Positions 46,034 to 54,193 of a stretch of 64,000 nt of DNA are shown here, one piece after another. This DNA is from Deinococcus radiotolerans (lineage in GTDB: Bacteria; Deinococcota; Deinococci; Deinococcales; Deinococcaceae). The stretch covers positions 68,302 to 132,301 of the forward strand of contig NZ_BMPE01000010.1 of NCBI RefSeq assembly GCF_014647435.1, in the 5' to 3' direction. Under the pieces are notes generated by a model. That model worked only from the letters and a program-made list of their open reading frames with translations. It searched no databases and was not told the origin of the DNA. Numbering within the stretch: the first letter of the stretch is position 1; every line of letters begins with the position of its first letter. The position numbers were made by a program, and so were the translations under genes.

Positions 46034-46765
46034 ATGCGCTGGGCGGGACCGTTTGCGGCCAGGCGCCACGCGGGCCTTCCGGGCGGCGCCGGCCCGGTCG
46101 GGGCGCCCCTGCCGGCGTCCGCGCCGGTCCCAGCGGCCCGGCCCGCACTGCGGACGCCCGCGTGGCAGAAGCGGGCGCTGGACGTGGCGGTGGCCGCGCC
46201 CGGGCTGCTGCTGCTGTCGCCGGTGCTGCTCGTGACGGCCGCGCTGGTGGCGGGGTCCGGGCCGGTGTTCTACCGGCAGACCCGGGTGGGGCAGTGGGGC
46301 CGGCCGTTCCGCATCTGGAAGTTCCGGACCATGGCCGTGCAGGCGGCGGCGCTGCCGGGCACGCCGCATCTGACTGTGGGGCACGATCCGCGGGTCACGC
46401 GGGTGGGGCGCTGGCTGCGGGCCACCAAGATCGACGAGCTGCCGCAGCTGCTGAACGTGCTGCGCGGTGACATGAGCCTGGTGGGACCGCGGCCGGAGGT
46501 GCCGCACTACGTGCAGCTGGCGCCGGACGTGTACGGCCGGGCGCTGCATCTGAAGCCGGGGATCACGTCGGTGGCGTCCCTGGTGTACCACGATGAGTCG
46601 GGGTACCTGGGTCAGTTCGGCGACGCGGCCGAGCGGGTGTTTCTGGAGCAGGTCGTGCCGCACAAGGTGGAGCTGTGCGTGCAGTACGCCGCGGGCGCCA
46701 CCCTGTGGGACGACGTGGTCCTGATGCTGCGCACGGCGCTGCGGATGTTCAGGCCGCCCCGGTGA
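46034..46765 (+). CDS. second polyprenyl-phosphate sugar transferase
   Basis: The 243-residue protein has an extra Pro/Ala-rich N-terminus of about 40 residues, then one membrane segment LDVAVAAPGLLLLSPVLLVTAALV, FRIWKFRTMAVQA, the catalytic Asp-Glu in KIDELPQLLNVLRGDMSLVGPRPEV, and LKPGITSVASLVY. It belongs to the same superfamily as the product of the gene at 44202 but is divergent. It starts directly at the base after the aminotransferase stop. One cluster seldom needs two initiators, so it may start a second polymer. Confidence 0.88.
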   Translation: MRWAGPFAARRHAGLPGGAGPVGAPLPASAPVPAARPALRTPAWQKRALDVAVAAPGLLLLSPVLLVTAALVAGSGPVFYRQTRVGQWGRPFRIWKFRTMAVQAAALPGTPHLTVGHDPRVTRVGRWLRATKIDELPQLLNVLRGDMSLVGPRPEVPHYVQLAPDVYGRALHLKPGITSVASLVYHDESGYLGQFGDAAERVFLEQVVPHKVELCVQYAAGATLWDDVVLMLRTALRMFRPPR

Positions 46766-46770
46766 TCTGG

Positions 46771-46797
46771 GGGGCGCAGGCCGGGCTGCGGCGCCCC
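46771..46797. terminator. hairpin at end of the EPS plus arm
   Basis: GGGGCGCAG (46771-46779) pairs with CTGC(G)GCGCCCC (46786-46797), with one bulged G and a 6-base loop, 5 bases after the transferase stop. No T-run follows. Confidence 0.45.
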
Positions 46798-47003
46798 GCA
46801 CAGCACCAATGGGGGTGTCTCAGGAGGCGGCCGTGAGGGTATCCTGTATGGGCTCAGCTAGACACAGAAGTCAGGGGTCAGCGGGTCGGGGCCGCCTGAA
46901 GGGTGTGCGTCTGGCCGGGCTGTACCGTGAGGGTTCCGCCGTGAAAGTTCCGCAGTGAACGCCGCTCGTAGCCTGGCAACAGAGACGCCACCGTCGGAGC
47001 AGC

Positions 47004-49268
47004 ATGCTGAAAGTTTTTCTGCTCGGTCACACGTACGCGCACAGTGGGCAGCGTCCGGTGCACCTGTCCACGAAAGCCGTTGCGCTCATCACGTACCTGG
47101 TCCTGGAGGAGCGGGTGCATCACCGGGATCACATGGCGGCCCTGCTGTGGAATCACGGGGACGCCCGGCAGAACCTGCGGGTGGAACTGGCCCGCATCCG
47201 GTCGGCGGGCATTGTCGGCTTTCCTCTGGGTGAGCGACTGCTGACCGTGCACAACAGCACGACAGACCTGGGCGTGTGGGAGGACGGCCTGAAGGTCTGC
47301 GCGGAGTTCAGTGATGATCAGGTGCAGACCTGGCTGTCCGGCATCCGGGGCATTCCGCTCAGTGGGCTGGATGATCTGGGCGGGCCGGAATTCCGGATGT
47401 GGGTGGATCACCAGCGGCAGCTGATCATCAACCGCCTCGCGGAGGGCCTGGAGCAGGCGTACCGCATCTACGGGCGGCAGCGGCGGGCCATGGCGGTGGG
47501 GATGGTGAATGCGCGGCTGCAACTGCTGGGCTGCGCAGCCCTGCCGCCCCTGCCTGAGCATTCGGACGAGGTGCAGTTTGACCGGGTGGAGACCGAGCGG
47601 CTGCGGGAGATCATGCGCCGCGCGGCGCGGTCGCCGCAGGTGCTGGTCCTGCGCGGCGAGACTGGCAGCGGCAAATCCTATGAGGTGCGCCGCCTGGCGC
47701 AGGAGGCGCAAGCCCTGGAGATTCACTGCGACGCGCAGTCCCTGCACCTGAGCCTGGCGATCATCGCGCAGCGCATCCGGCCGCACCTGCCGGACGCGGT
47801 GGCCGAGCGCCTGGCCGCGGCGCAGGGGCAGGTGGCCCCGCAGGGGCAGGTGGTGGCGGTGGCGGGTGCCCTGACGCACCTGACGGTGCCGGTGGTGCTG
47901 GACTTCGATCAGGCCGAGCGGGCCAGCCTGGAACTGGCGGGCTTCATTCAGCTGCTCGTCAACACGGACACGCGGGCGCTGTGCGTGCTCAGCTGCCGCG
48001 AGGCGGAGTACGCGGCGGGCGGGAAGCTGATTCAGCAGCTGCGGCGGGTACTGCCAGAGGACCGCAGTCACCTGGTGCAGCTGGGCCCGCTGAGCGTGGC
48101 CAGCGTGACAGACGCCCTCAAGCAGCTTGACCCGTTGCAGGCCCCGGAGGTGCTGGAGGTGCAGGCCGTGCAGCTGATGCAGCGGACCGGCGGGTCGCCG
48201 CTGCTGCTGCGCGAGGCGCTGAGTGAGGATTTTCCGGCGTTGACGATTCACACGCGTATGGATGAGCGGCTGGACAGCGAGATTGACAGCTGGCCGGAGG
48301 ACGTGCGGCACGGCCTGGAGGCGCTCAGCCTGCTGCTGACGCCCGTTGATCAGGCGCTGGTCGCGGAGTTGCAGGTGGTGCCGGCCGAGGACGCGACGCG
48401 GTTCCTGACGCAGGCGCATGCCTGCGGGGCGCTGTGTGAGCACCGGCAGGGCGGCGTGGTGGTGCTGCAGGCGGGCCTGAGGGTCGAGGGGCATCAGGCG
48501 GCGGTGGATTCCCTGTTCCGGGATGAGCACCTGCGGGTGCGCCTGGCGAGTCGTCTGGCGGCGCCGCGCCGGGTCGAGATGAACCGCCGGCTGGCGCAGG
48601 TGTTCGCCCCGCGTCATGCGGGCCTGGCGCGCTTCTACGCCCTCCGGGCGGGACTGACTCCGCCGCCGGACGTGCCGGGCGTGCCGGGCGTGCCGGGTCC
48701 GGTGATCTCGTCGGTGATGCGGGCGCCGCCGCCGCTGCCGCACGTGGAGCCGCCCGCGCCGAACTCGACGGATCAGCCGCCCGTGACGGCCGAGGGGTAC
48801 GTGCTGACGGTGGACCGGGGGTGGCTGCGGGTGCTGCGCCGGGGGCGGTACGGTCCGGCGCAGACGCTGACGCTGCGGGTGCCGGGCGCGGCAGATGAGG
48901 GCGGGGCGCGCACCCTGAGTCTGATCTGGCGGCTGGACCGCTTCACGGGTGGTTTTCAGTTTGATCCGCAGGAGGTGCCGTTCCCGCTAGGGGTGTGGCC
49001 GGGCGGCCCGGCGACGGTGTTCACGCCGTACGATCAGCCTGATTTTGAGGAGTGTGGCGTGCCGGTCGGGGTGCGGCGCGAGGTGACGGTGGGCCGCTGG
49101 ATGCACCACACGCTGACGGTGCCGGTGAAGCCGGCGGCGCCCTGGATTGAGCTGCGCTTCCGGAGTCTGGATCTGATCCTGACGGTTGCGGGGCTCAGCG
49201 TGGGGGGACGGCAGGTGCTGCCGTTGACGTCCGGGCGCGCGGTGAACGCCGGGGTGCAGCTCCGCTGA
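47004..49268 (+). CDS. SARP-like NTPase regulator with unrecognised C-terminal domain
   Basis: The 754-residue protein starts with an OmpR-like winged helix (about 1-75: VFLLGHTYAHSGQRPVHLSTKAVALITYLV), then a helical segment (about 100-190) like the BTAD domain of SARP regulators. Next is a P-loop NTPase with Walker A VLRGETGSGKS (Lys224) and Walker B PVVLDFDQAE. A PGVPGVPGP linker (about 555-595) leads to a C-terminal beta-rich domain (about 600-754) that I do not recognise. GGAG precedes ATG 47004. The position at the end of the EPS arm suggests it controls the locus, but this is inference. Confidence 0.75.
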   Translation: MLKVFLLGHTYAHSGQRPVHLSTKAVALITYLVLEERVHHRDHMAALLWNHGDARQNLRVELARIRSAGIVGFPLGERLLTVHNSTTDLGVWEDGLKVCAEFSDDQVQTWLSGIRGIPLSGLDDLGGPEFRMWVDHQRQLIINRLAEGLEQAYRIYGRQRRAMAVGMVNARLQLLGCAALPPLPEHSDEVQFDRVETERLREIMRRAARSPQVLVLRGETGSGKSYEVRRLAQEAQALEIHCDAQSLHLSLAIIAQRIRPHLPDAVAERLAAAQGQVAPQGQVVAVAGALTHLTVPVVLDFDQAERASLELAGFIQLLVNTDTRALCVLSCREAEYAAGGKLIQQLRRVLPEDRSHLVQLGPLSVASVTDALKQLDPLQAPEVLEVQAVQLMQRTGGSPLLLREALSEDFPALTIHTRMDERLDSEIDSWPEDVRHGLEALSLLLTPVDQALVAELQVVPAEDATRFLTQAHACGALCEHRQGGVVVLQAGLRVEGHQAAVDSLFRDEHLRVRLASRLAAPRRVEMNRRLAQVFAPRHAGLARFYALRAGLTPPPDVPGVPGVPGPVISSVMRAPPPLPHVEPPAPNSTDQPPVTAEGYVLTVDRGWLRVLRRGRYGPAQTLTLRVPGAADEGGARTLSLIWRLDRFTGGFQFDPQEVPFPLGVWPGGPATVFTPYDQPDFEECGVPVGVRREVTVGRWMHHTLTVPVKPAAPWIELRFRSLDLILTVAGLSVGGRQVLPLTSGRAVNAGVQLR

Positions 49269-49399
49269 GGCCCGCGCTGTCCGGCAGGCCCGCTGAGCGC
49301 CCACCCGGAGTGGCGGCCCGGCGGGTCTGCCCTGCTGGGTCGGCGGGGGCTGCGCCGGGCTGGTAGCTGTGGGGACTGATGAGCGTCCAGGCTCAGGCC

Positions 49400-49437
49400 C
49401 AGCAGCGCTGCATGAGTTCAATCATGCAGCGCTGCTG
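49400..49437. terminator. 16-bp perfect hairpin after the SARP-like gene
   Basis: CAGCAGCGCTGCATGA at 49400-49415 pairs perfectly with TCATGCAGCGCTGCTG at 49422-49437 around loop GTTCAA. It lies 131 bases after the stop. The core GCAGCGCTGC is itself a palindrome, so a protein site is also possible. Confidence 0.5.
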
Positions 49438-50042
49438 CGTAGCGTGTTTCAGTAATTCCATCTCTGAACGCGGGTGACCTTTGATACGGGTCACTCGCGT
49501 ATTTGGTCGGAGTGAGGCGGTCGATGTGAGTTTCCGGACCAGTCACCTCACCATTCAATTTCATTAAAGTTTTATAAAGTATAAACAGATTTCCTCTCAT
49601 TTTTCACAGATGTTGAGATTTTCACGGAGTCATCGTGTGCTCGGTTTTGTGATGTGCAGGCGGTCATTAAGCTGGGATGAAGGCGGCGCAGTTCTGCTCT
49701 GCTCCCCACAGACGGGGCTTGGAAATCTCGATTTTGCTGGACCGACAACTGTTAAATACTTCCCGAAATTTCCTACGTGAGAAAAAACAGAGGTCAGGGC
49801 GGCATGGAGCTCTCATGCACGTCCACAATGATTCATTCTGCACTCGCAGCTATTGATTCGGTTGTCTTCAATGAATGCCCGTGCGATGTGAATAAGTCAA
49901 CATTCATATCAATGACGTAAGAGACATGTCATAGAAACAGAACATAATTTAATCAAGAGTCAGCTAAGTTTTAAAGACTCAATTCAATCAGGCAGGGCGA
50001 TTCTCAACGAAGAACAGTCCACTTAAGCCACTCAGGAGTAGA
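49438..50042. other. AT-rich gene-free stretch before the beta-helix lipoprotein
   Basis: About 600 bases here are strikingly poorer in GC than the rest of the window, with runs such as CATTCAATTTCATTAAAG and ACATAATTTAATC. There is no convincing gene: the longest frame is 60 codons on the minus strand without a ribosome site or usual codon use. It may be a large regulatory region for the lipoprotein gene, or foreign DNA. A CATAAT hexamer at 49943-49948 is a weak -10 candidate. Confidence 0.5.
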
Positions 50043-51761
50043 ATGCTGTCAGGTCCCCTCACAATCAAGAAAATTGGTTTCCTTACGAGCTTCATCGGTC
50101 TTTCTCTGGTGGTCGCGTCCTGCGGTCAACAGAGCGCCGCCCCGAGTGGCACCACCCAGACCGCCGCCCCCGCCACAGAAGACGCCCGCCTGAGCACCGC
50201 CGCCCTCCTCCCCGGCGCCCTGCCCATCACCGCCTCCACCGCGAGCGACGTGGCCCGCTCGGACACCACCTCCTGGTACTCCCGCGACGGCGCCCTCAGC
50301 AGCTACTGGGCCACCAACTGGACCAGCCAGAGCCAGTGGATCCGCTATGACCTCGGCAGCGCCCAGACGGTCGGCTCGGTCGCCGTGGCGTGGTACAACG
50401 GCGCCGCCCAGAAATACAAGTTCGACGTCGCCGTGTCCAGTGACGCCACCACCTGGAAGACCGTCGCCAGCGGCCTGAGCAGCAGCGGCACCACCACCGC
50501 CGCCGAGAAGTACGACTTCGCGGACCAGTCGGCCCGTTACGTCCGCATCACCCTGGCCGCCAACACGGCCGTCAAGCTCGCGGGCATCGCTGAGATCGCC
50601 CTGCTCGGCGCGGACACCACCACCGCCCCGGTCACCACGGCGCCCATCACCGCCCCGATCACGACCAACCCCGACGCGCTGACGCCCGAATCGTTCGGCG
50701 CGCGCGGAGACGGCGTCACGGACGACACCACCGCGCTGACCGCCCTGTTCAACGCCGCCAACAAGCAGGCCAAACCCATTGCCTTCGGTGCCGGCAAGAC
50801 CTATCTCACGGGGCGCACCAACGGCTACCAGTACAACATCACGACCAACGGCCTGACCGTGCAGGGCAACGGCGCGACCATCAAGGTCATGAACGGCACC
50901 ACCACCGCCAGCAGCCTCTACGTCCTGCGCATCGCCGCGCAGAACGTCACCGTCGAGAACCTCACCGTCGACGCCAACCGCGCCGGGCGCCCCACCCTGA
51001 CCAACTGGAACCAGTACGCGTGGTTCATCGACGGCGGCAGCGTCAACGTCCGCCTCAAGGGCATCCGCGGCCTGAACAGCCCCGTCGACAACCTCTACAT
51101 CCGTGATCAGATGGGCGCCTCGCCCAGCACCTCCGACGCGCTGTACCCGCGGGAGATCTACATCGACGGGGCGGAGATGCTGAACGCCGCGCGGAACAAC
51201 GCCAGCGTGATCAGCAGCAAGAACGTGTACATCACGGGCGGGCGCTTCAACGGCGCGAACGGCTCGAACCCCGAGGCAGGCATCGACATCGAACCGAACA
51301 CCAGCGACACGTACGGGAACAACGGGGTGTACCTGACGAACGTGGAGACGTCGAACAACCGGGGCGGGGGCGTGGACGTGGCGGGGCACCACAACCAGAA
51401 CATCGTGGTGAAAAACCACGTGGCGAACAGCAACGGCACGGCCTTCTTCGCCATGCCCGACGGCGGCGCCATCCAGGTTGACGGCCTCACCGGCAGCAAC
51501 TACGCCTCCAACCCCGTGGCGACTGAACGCAACGGCTTCGTGTCCCTGGTGCCCGGCGGCGTGACCGGCGGCAAGGTGAGCATCCAGAACGTGACGCTGA
51601 CCGGCATCAACTCGACCCTGCCGAGCGTGCACCAGAACTACGACGGGGCCGTGACGATCCACGACACGCAGATCAACCAGTACACCGGCACGCGCCCGGT
51701 CGTGGAAGCCAAACCTGCCGACATCTACAACATCTACCGCGACGGCGTCAAAATCCAGTAA
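50043..51761 (+). CDS. lipoprotein with F5/8C-type and right-handed beta-helix domains
   Basis: The 572-residue protein has a signal ending in the lipobox VVASC, so Cys27 should be lipidated. Residues about 60-190 resemble an F5/8-type C (discoidin) carbohydrate-binding domain, with SSYWATNWTSQSQWIRYDLG and ARYVRITLAANTAVKLAGIAEI. From about 215 the sequence PESFGARGDGVTDDTTAL opens a pectate-lyase-3-like right-handed beta-helix with repeated short strands and many Asn. Proteins of this form act on or bind polysaccharides, so it may trim or anchor the EPS. CAGGAG precedes ATG 50043 after an AT-rich leader. Confidence 0.8.
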   Translation: MLSGPLTIKKIGFLTSFIGLSLVVASCGQQSAAPSGTTQTAAPATEDARLSTAALLPGALPITASTASDVARSDTTSWYSRDGALSSYWATNWTSQSQWIRYDLGSAQTVGSVAVAWYNGAAQKYKFDVAVSSDATTWKTVASGLSSSGTTTAAEKYDFADQSARYVRITLAANTAVKLAGIAEIALLGADTTTAPVTTAPITAPITTNPDALTPESFGARGDGVTDDTTALTALFNAANKQAKPIAFGAGKTYLTGRTNGYQYNITTNGLTVQGNGATIKVMNGTTTASSLYVLRIAAQNVTVENLTVDANRAGRPTLTNWNQYAWFIDGGSVNVRLKGIRGLNSPVDNLYIRDQMGASPSTSDALYPREIYIDGAEMLNAARNNASVISSKNVYITGGRFNGANGSNPEAGIDIEPNTSDTYGNNGVYLTNVETSNNRGGGVDVAGHHNQNIVVKNHVANSNGTAFFAMPDGGAIQVDGLTGSNYASNPVATERNGFVSLVPGGVTGGKVSIQNVTLTGINSTLPSVHQNYDGAVTIHDTQINQYTGTRPVVEAKPADIYNIYRDGVKIQ

Positions 51762-51767
51762 CGCCAA

Positions 51768-51820
51768 CGGTCACGCGGGGTGGGCTCCAGTTCAGGACTG
51801 GAGCCCACCCCGCGTGACCG
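51768..51820. terminator. 24-bp perfect hairpin between convergent genes
   Basis: Bases 51768-51791 are perfectly complementary to 51797-51820, with loop TCAGG. It starts 7 bases after the lipoprotein stop and ends 12 before that of the convergent Wzz-like gene. This is the longest perfect hairpin found here. It should stop both transcripts, though it lacks a T-tract. Confidence 0.75.
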
Positions 51821-51831
51821 ATGCCACCCGC

Positions 51832-53421
51832 TCAGGGCAGGCGGGAGAGCGCCTCGGTGGGCGCCACCTCCGGCGTGGCCGCGTCCCCGGCCGCCCAGGC
51901 AGCCACGTCCACGCCGCGCCGCGCCGCCGGGCGCGCGCTGACCGGGCCGCGGTTCATCACGACGCCCATCACGCGCGCCGCGACGAGCCGCACCTGCTCC
52001 AGCGCGCGCAGCAGGTTGTCTTGGCTGGCCGTGCCGGGCGCCGTGACGAGCAGCACGCCGGACGCGCGCGCCATCAGCAGCAGCGTGTCCGCGATCTCCC
52101 CGGCGGGCGGGCAGTCCAGGATCACGAACTCGTACTGCTGCGCCCACTCGGCCTGGAGTGCCTCCAGCTTCCTGGGTTCCACGCTCAGGCGGGGCAGGCT
52201 GGGCTGCCGCCACAGGTCCACGCGGGGCGCCACCGCGACCGGGTGCGTGGCGGCCTCCGTCCGGGCCCGCCACAGTCCGGCCTGACCGGCGCCCAGTGGG
52301 TCAGTGTCGATCAGCAGGACGCGGGAGCCCCACTCGGCCAGCGCGGCGGCCAGCAGCGCCGCGACGGTGCTCGCGCCGTCCCCGCGGCGCAGGCCGCTGA
52401 CGGCCACCACGCGCAGCTGCGGGCCGGGCAGCTGCGCCCAGACGCCCACCCGCAGTGACGCGGCCTGCTGCTGCACCTGCGCGTGCCGCAGGGCCGGGCC
52501 GAGGCCGCCGCCCAGCACGGTCCGCTTGAAGCGCGGCAGAACGGTCAGGGGAAGATCCAGGGCGTCTAGGTCTTCAATGAGGTTCACGCGGCGGCGGCTG
52601 AGGTCCAGCACGACCACGACCGGCAGCAGCAGCATGACGCTGAGCAGGCCCGCGACCAGCGCGTCCCGCATGGGGGTGGGCGAGACCGGCTCGGTGGGCA
52701 GCTGCGCGGTGCCCACGCGCGTCAGGCTGCCCACGGCCGCCTGCTCCAGCACCCGCAGCTGCTCGCGGTCGCGGACCAGCTGGGCGCGCAGGTCCAGCTG
52801 GTCCGCGCGGCCGGACTGGTTCGTGCCATTCAGGCGGGTATCGAGTGCACTGATGCGCCGCTCGACGCTCTCGCGGGCGCGCGTGACGCTGTCCGTGGCG
52901 CGCTGCGTGTCCCAGGCCATCAGGGCGGTGACGGTGGCGTCCGCGAAGGCGCGGGCGGCGGCGGGCGTGGCCGCTCGCGCCAGAACCTCGTACACCCCGG
53001 TGCGCTGCTCGTCCAGGCGGGACACCAGTTTCAGGGAACGGGGGCCGTCGGGCTGGGCGTTGCGGAGCAGGCGGCGGCGCAGGTCCAGCTGCTCGGCCTG
53101 CCCCAGCGGCGCGGCGTTCAGTCTGTTCTGGATGTCGCGCAGCACCTCGGGGCTGCCCAGCGCCTCCTGGAGAGCGCCGGTGGGCAGCGTGGGGGCCGTG
53201 ACCAGCGCGTTGTTGATGACGGTGTTGCCGGTGTCGCTGCGCGCGGCGACCATGCTGGAGGTGGCCTGATAGACCTCCGGCGCGCGGCGGCTGCTCAGGA
53301 GGGTGACGCCCGCGACCGTGGCCGCCACGATCCCCACGGGGATCAGGAATCGCCGGACCGAGTGGGAGATCCGTCTGAGGTCGAGGGGCACTGCCCGCTC
53401 CGCTGGCGTTCCACGCTCCAT
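51832..53421 (-). CDS. Wzz/BY-kinase-like EPS chain-length protein, Walker A Lys missing
   Basis: The 529-residue protein has a membrane helix near residues 25-42, a periplasmic Wzz-like region with a long coiled coil (about 50-225), a second helix (about 240-260), and a cytoplasmic P-loop domain. Walker A reads VSGLRRGDGASTVA: alanine 350 stands where bacterial tyrosine kinases have the P-loop lysine. Walker A' VLLIDTDP and Walker B FVILDCPPAGEIAD are kept. The C-terminus has no tyrosine cluster. It may be a scaffold for chain-length control rather than a kinase. AAGGAG precedes ATG 53421. Confidence 0.85.
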   Translation of the reverse strand: MERGTPAERAVPLDLRRISHSVRRFLIPVGIVAATVAGVTLLSSRRAPEVYQATSSMVAARSDTGNTVINNALVTAPTLPTGALQEALGSPEVLRDIQNRLNAAPLGQAEQLDLRRRLLRNAQPDGPRSLKLVSRLDEQRTGVYEVLARAATPAAARAFADATVTALMAWDTQRATDSVTRARESVERRISALDTRLNGTNQSGRADQLDLRAQLVRDREQLRVLEQAAVGSLTRVGTAQLPTEPVSPTPMRDALVAGLLSVMLLLPVVVVLDLSRRRVNLIEDLDALDLPLTVLPRFKRTVLGGGLGPALRHAQVQQQAASLRVGVWAQLPGPQLRVVAVSGLRRGDGASTVAALLAAALAEWGSRVLLIDTDPLGAGQAGLWRARTEAATHPVAVAPRVDLWRQPSLPRLSVEPRKLEALQAEWAQQYEFVILDCPPAGEIADTLLLMARASGVLLVTAPGTASQDNLLRALEQVRLVAARVMGVVMNRGPVSARPAARRGVDVAAWAAGDAATPEVAPTEALSRLP

Positions 53422-53512
53422 GTGATCTTCTCCTTTGGCGTGCCCGGCCCCGGACCGGTCGGGACGACCGGACGGCGCGGGCGCTTGATCCGCTGCTGGA
53501 GAAATTGTGGAA

Positions 53513-53545
53513 GAGCGGGCGTAACAGTATCGTTAACGCCCGCTC
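53513..53545. terminator. hairpin between lipoprotein and Wzz-like gene
   Basis: GAGCGGGCGT (53513-53522) pairs perfectly with ACGCCCGCTC (53536-53545) around a 13-base AT-rich loop. It is downstream of the minus-strand lipoprotein gene at 53587 and upstream of the Wzz-like gene, so it may end the first transcript. Confidence 0.5.
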
Positions 53546-53586
53546 CTGTGGCCGCGCGGCGGCGCTGGCATGGTCTTTTCGCAGAC

Positions 53587-54048
53587 TTACTGCGCGCTCA
53601 GGTCGTAGTTGTTCAGGATGACCGTCTGTACGGTGCCGTCCGGGTTCAGGAGGTTCCAGCCGGTCTTGGTGCCGCTGGCGAACTGCCCGTCCCGCTGGGC
53701 GTAGATCAGGCGCTTGCTGTTGTCGGCGCTCAGGACCGTGTCGCCCGTGTCGTAGCGGTTGTTGCTGTTCGCGTCGCGGAACACGATCACGCGGTACGTG
53801 CCGTACGGCAGGTTGGTGGGCAGGTCCAGGGAGTACCCGCCGGTCAGGAACTTGTCGATGATCTGGCTCTGGGTGCCGTCGGCCGTGTACTGACTGTTGT
53901 TGTACCCGACGATCGCCAGGCCCAGGTTCTGGTTGGCGTCGAAGCCGCGCAGCTGTCCGGTGACGTCTTTCTTGATGGGGTTCCCGGCCAGGGTGCAGGC
54001 GCTGAGGGTCAGGGGAGCGAGGATCGCGGCGGCGAGCATGGCTTTCAT
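53587..54048 (-). CDS. small lipoprotein with EF-hand-like loop
   Basis: The 153-residue protein has a signal with lipobox LSAC (Cys18). The mature part looks like a beta-sandwich of the kind used for proteins that bind the surface, with GTYRVIVFRDANSNNRYDTG holding an Asp-x-Asn-x-Asn calcium-loop-like pattern. GGAGG precedes ATG 54048. It lies beside the EPS locus and may belong to cell-surface biology, but no function is assigned. Confidence 0.7.
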   Translation of the reverse strand: MKAMLAAAILAPLTLSACTLAGNPIKKDVTGQLRGFDANQNLGLAIVGYNNSQYTADGTQSQIIDKFLTGGYSLDLPTNLPYGTYRVIVFRDANSNNRYDTGDTVLSADNSKRLIYAQRDGQFASGTKTGWNLLNPDGTVQTVILNNYDLSAQ

Positions 54049-54193
54049 GGGTGGACCTCCTGGGGAATGGGGCTTCGGGTGTCTGCGCCCACCGTAGGGG
54101 GTGAGGGGGCGGGGGGCGTGAACGGGGCCTAGCGGTTGGGTTCAGCTGAGCTTCACCGGGCCTTATGGGGCGCGTCCCGCTATACTTCCCGGC

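Noticed and set aside
49418..49600. 60-codon minus-strand frame in the AT-rich island
   Set aside because: No ribosome site or leaderless -10, codon use unlike the genome, and part of it is the 16-bp hairpin.
49921..49935. radiation/desiccation response motif near GACATGTCATAG
   Set aside because: It shares only part of the known 17-bp palindrome and lies far from any damage gene.
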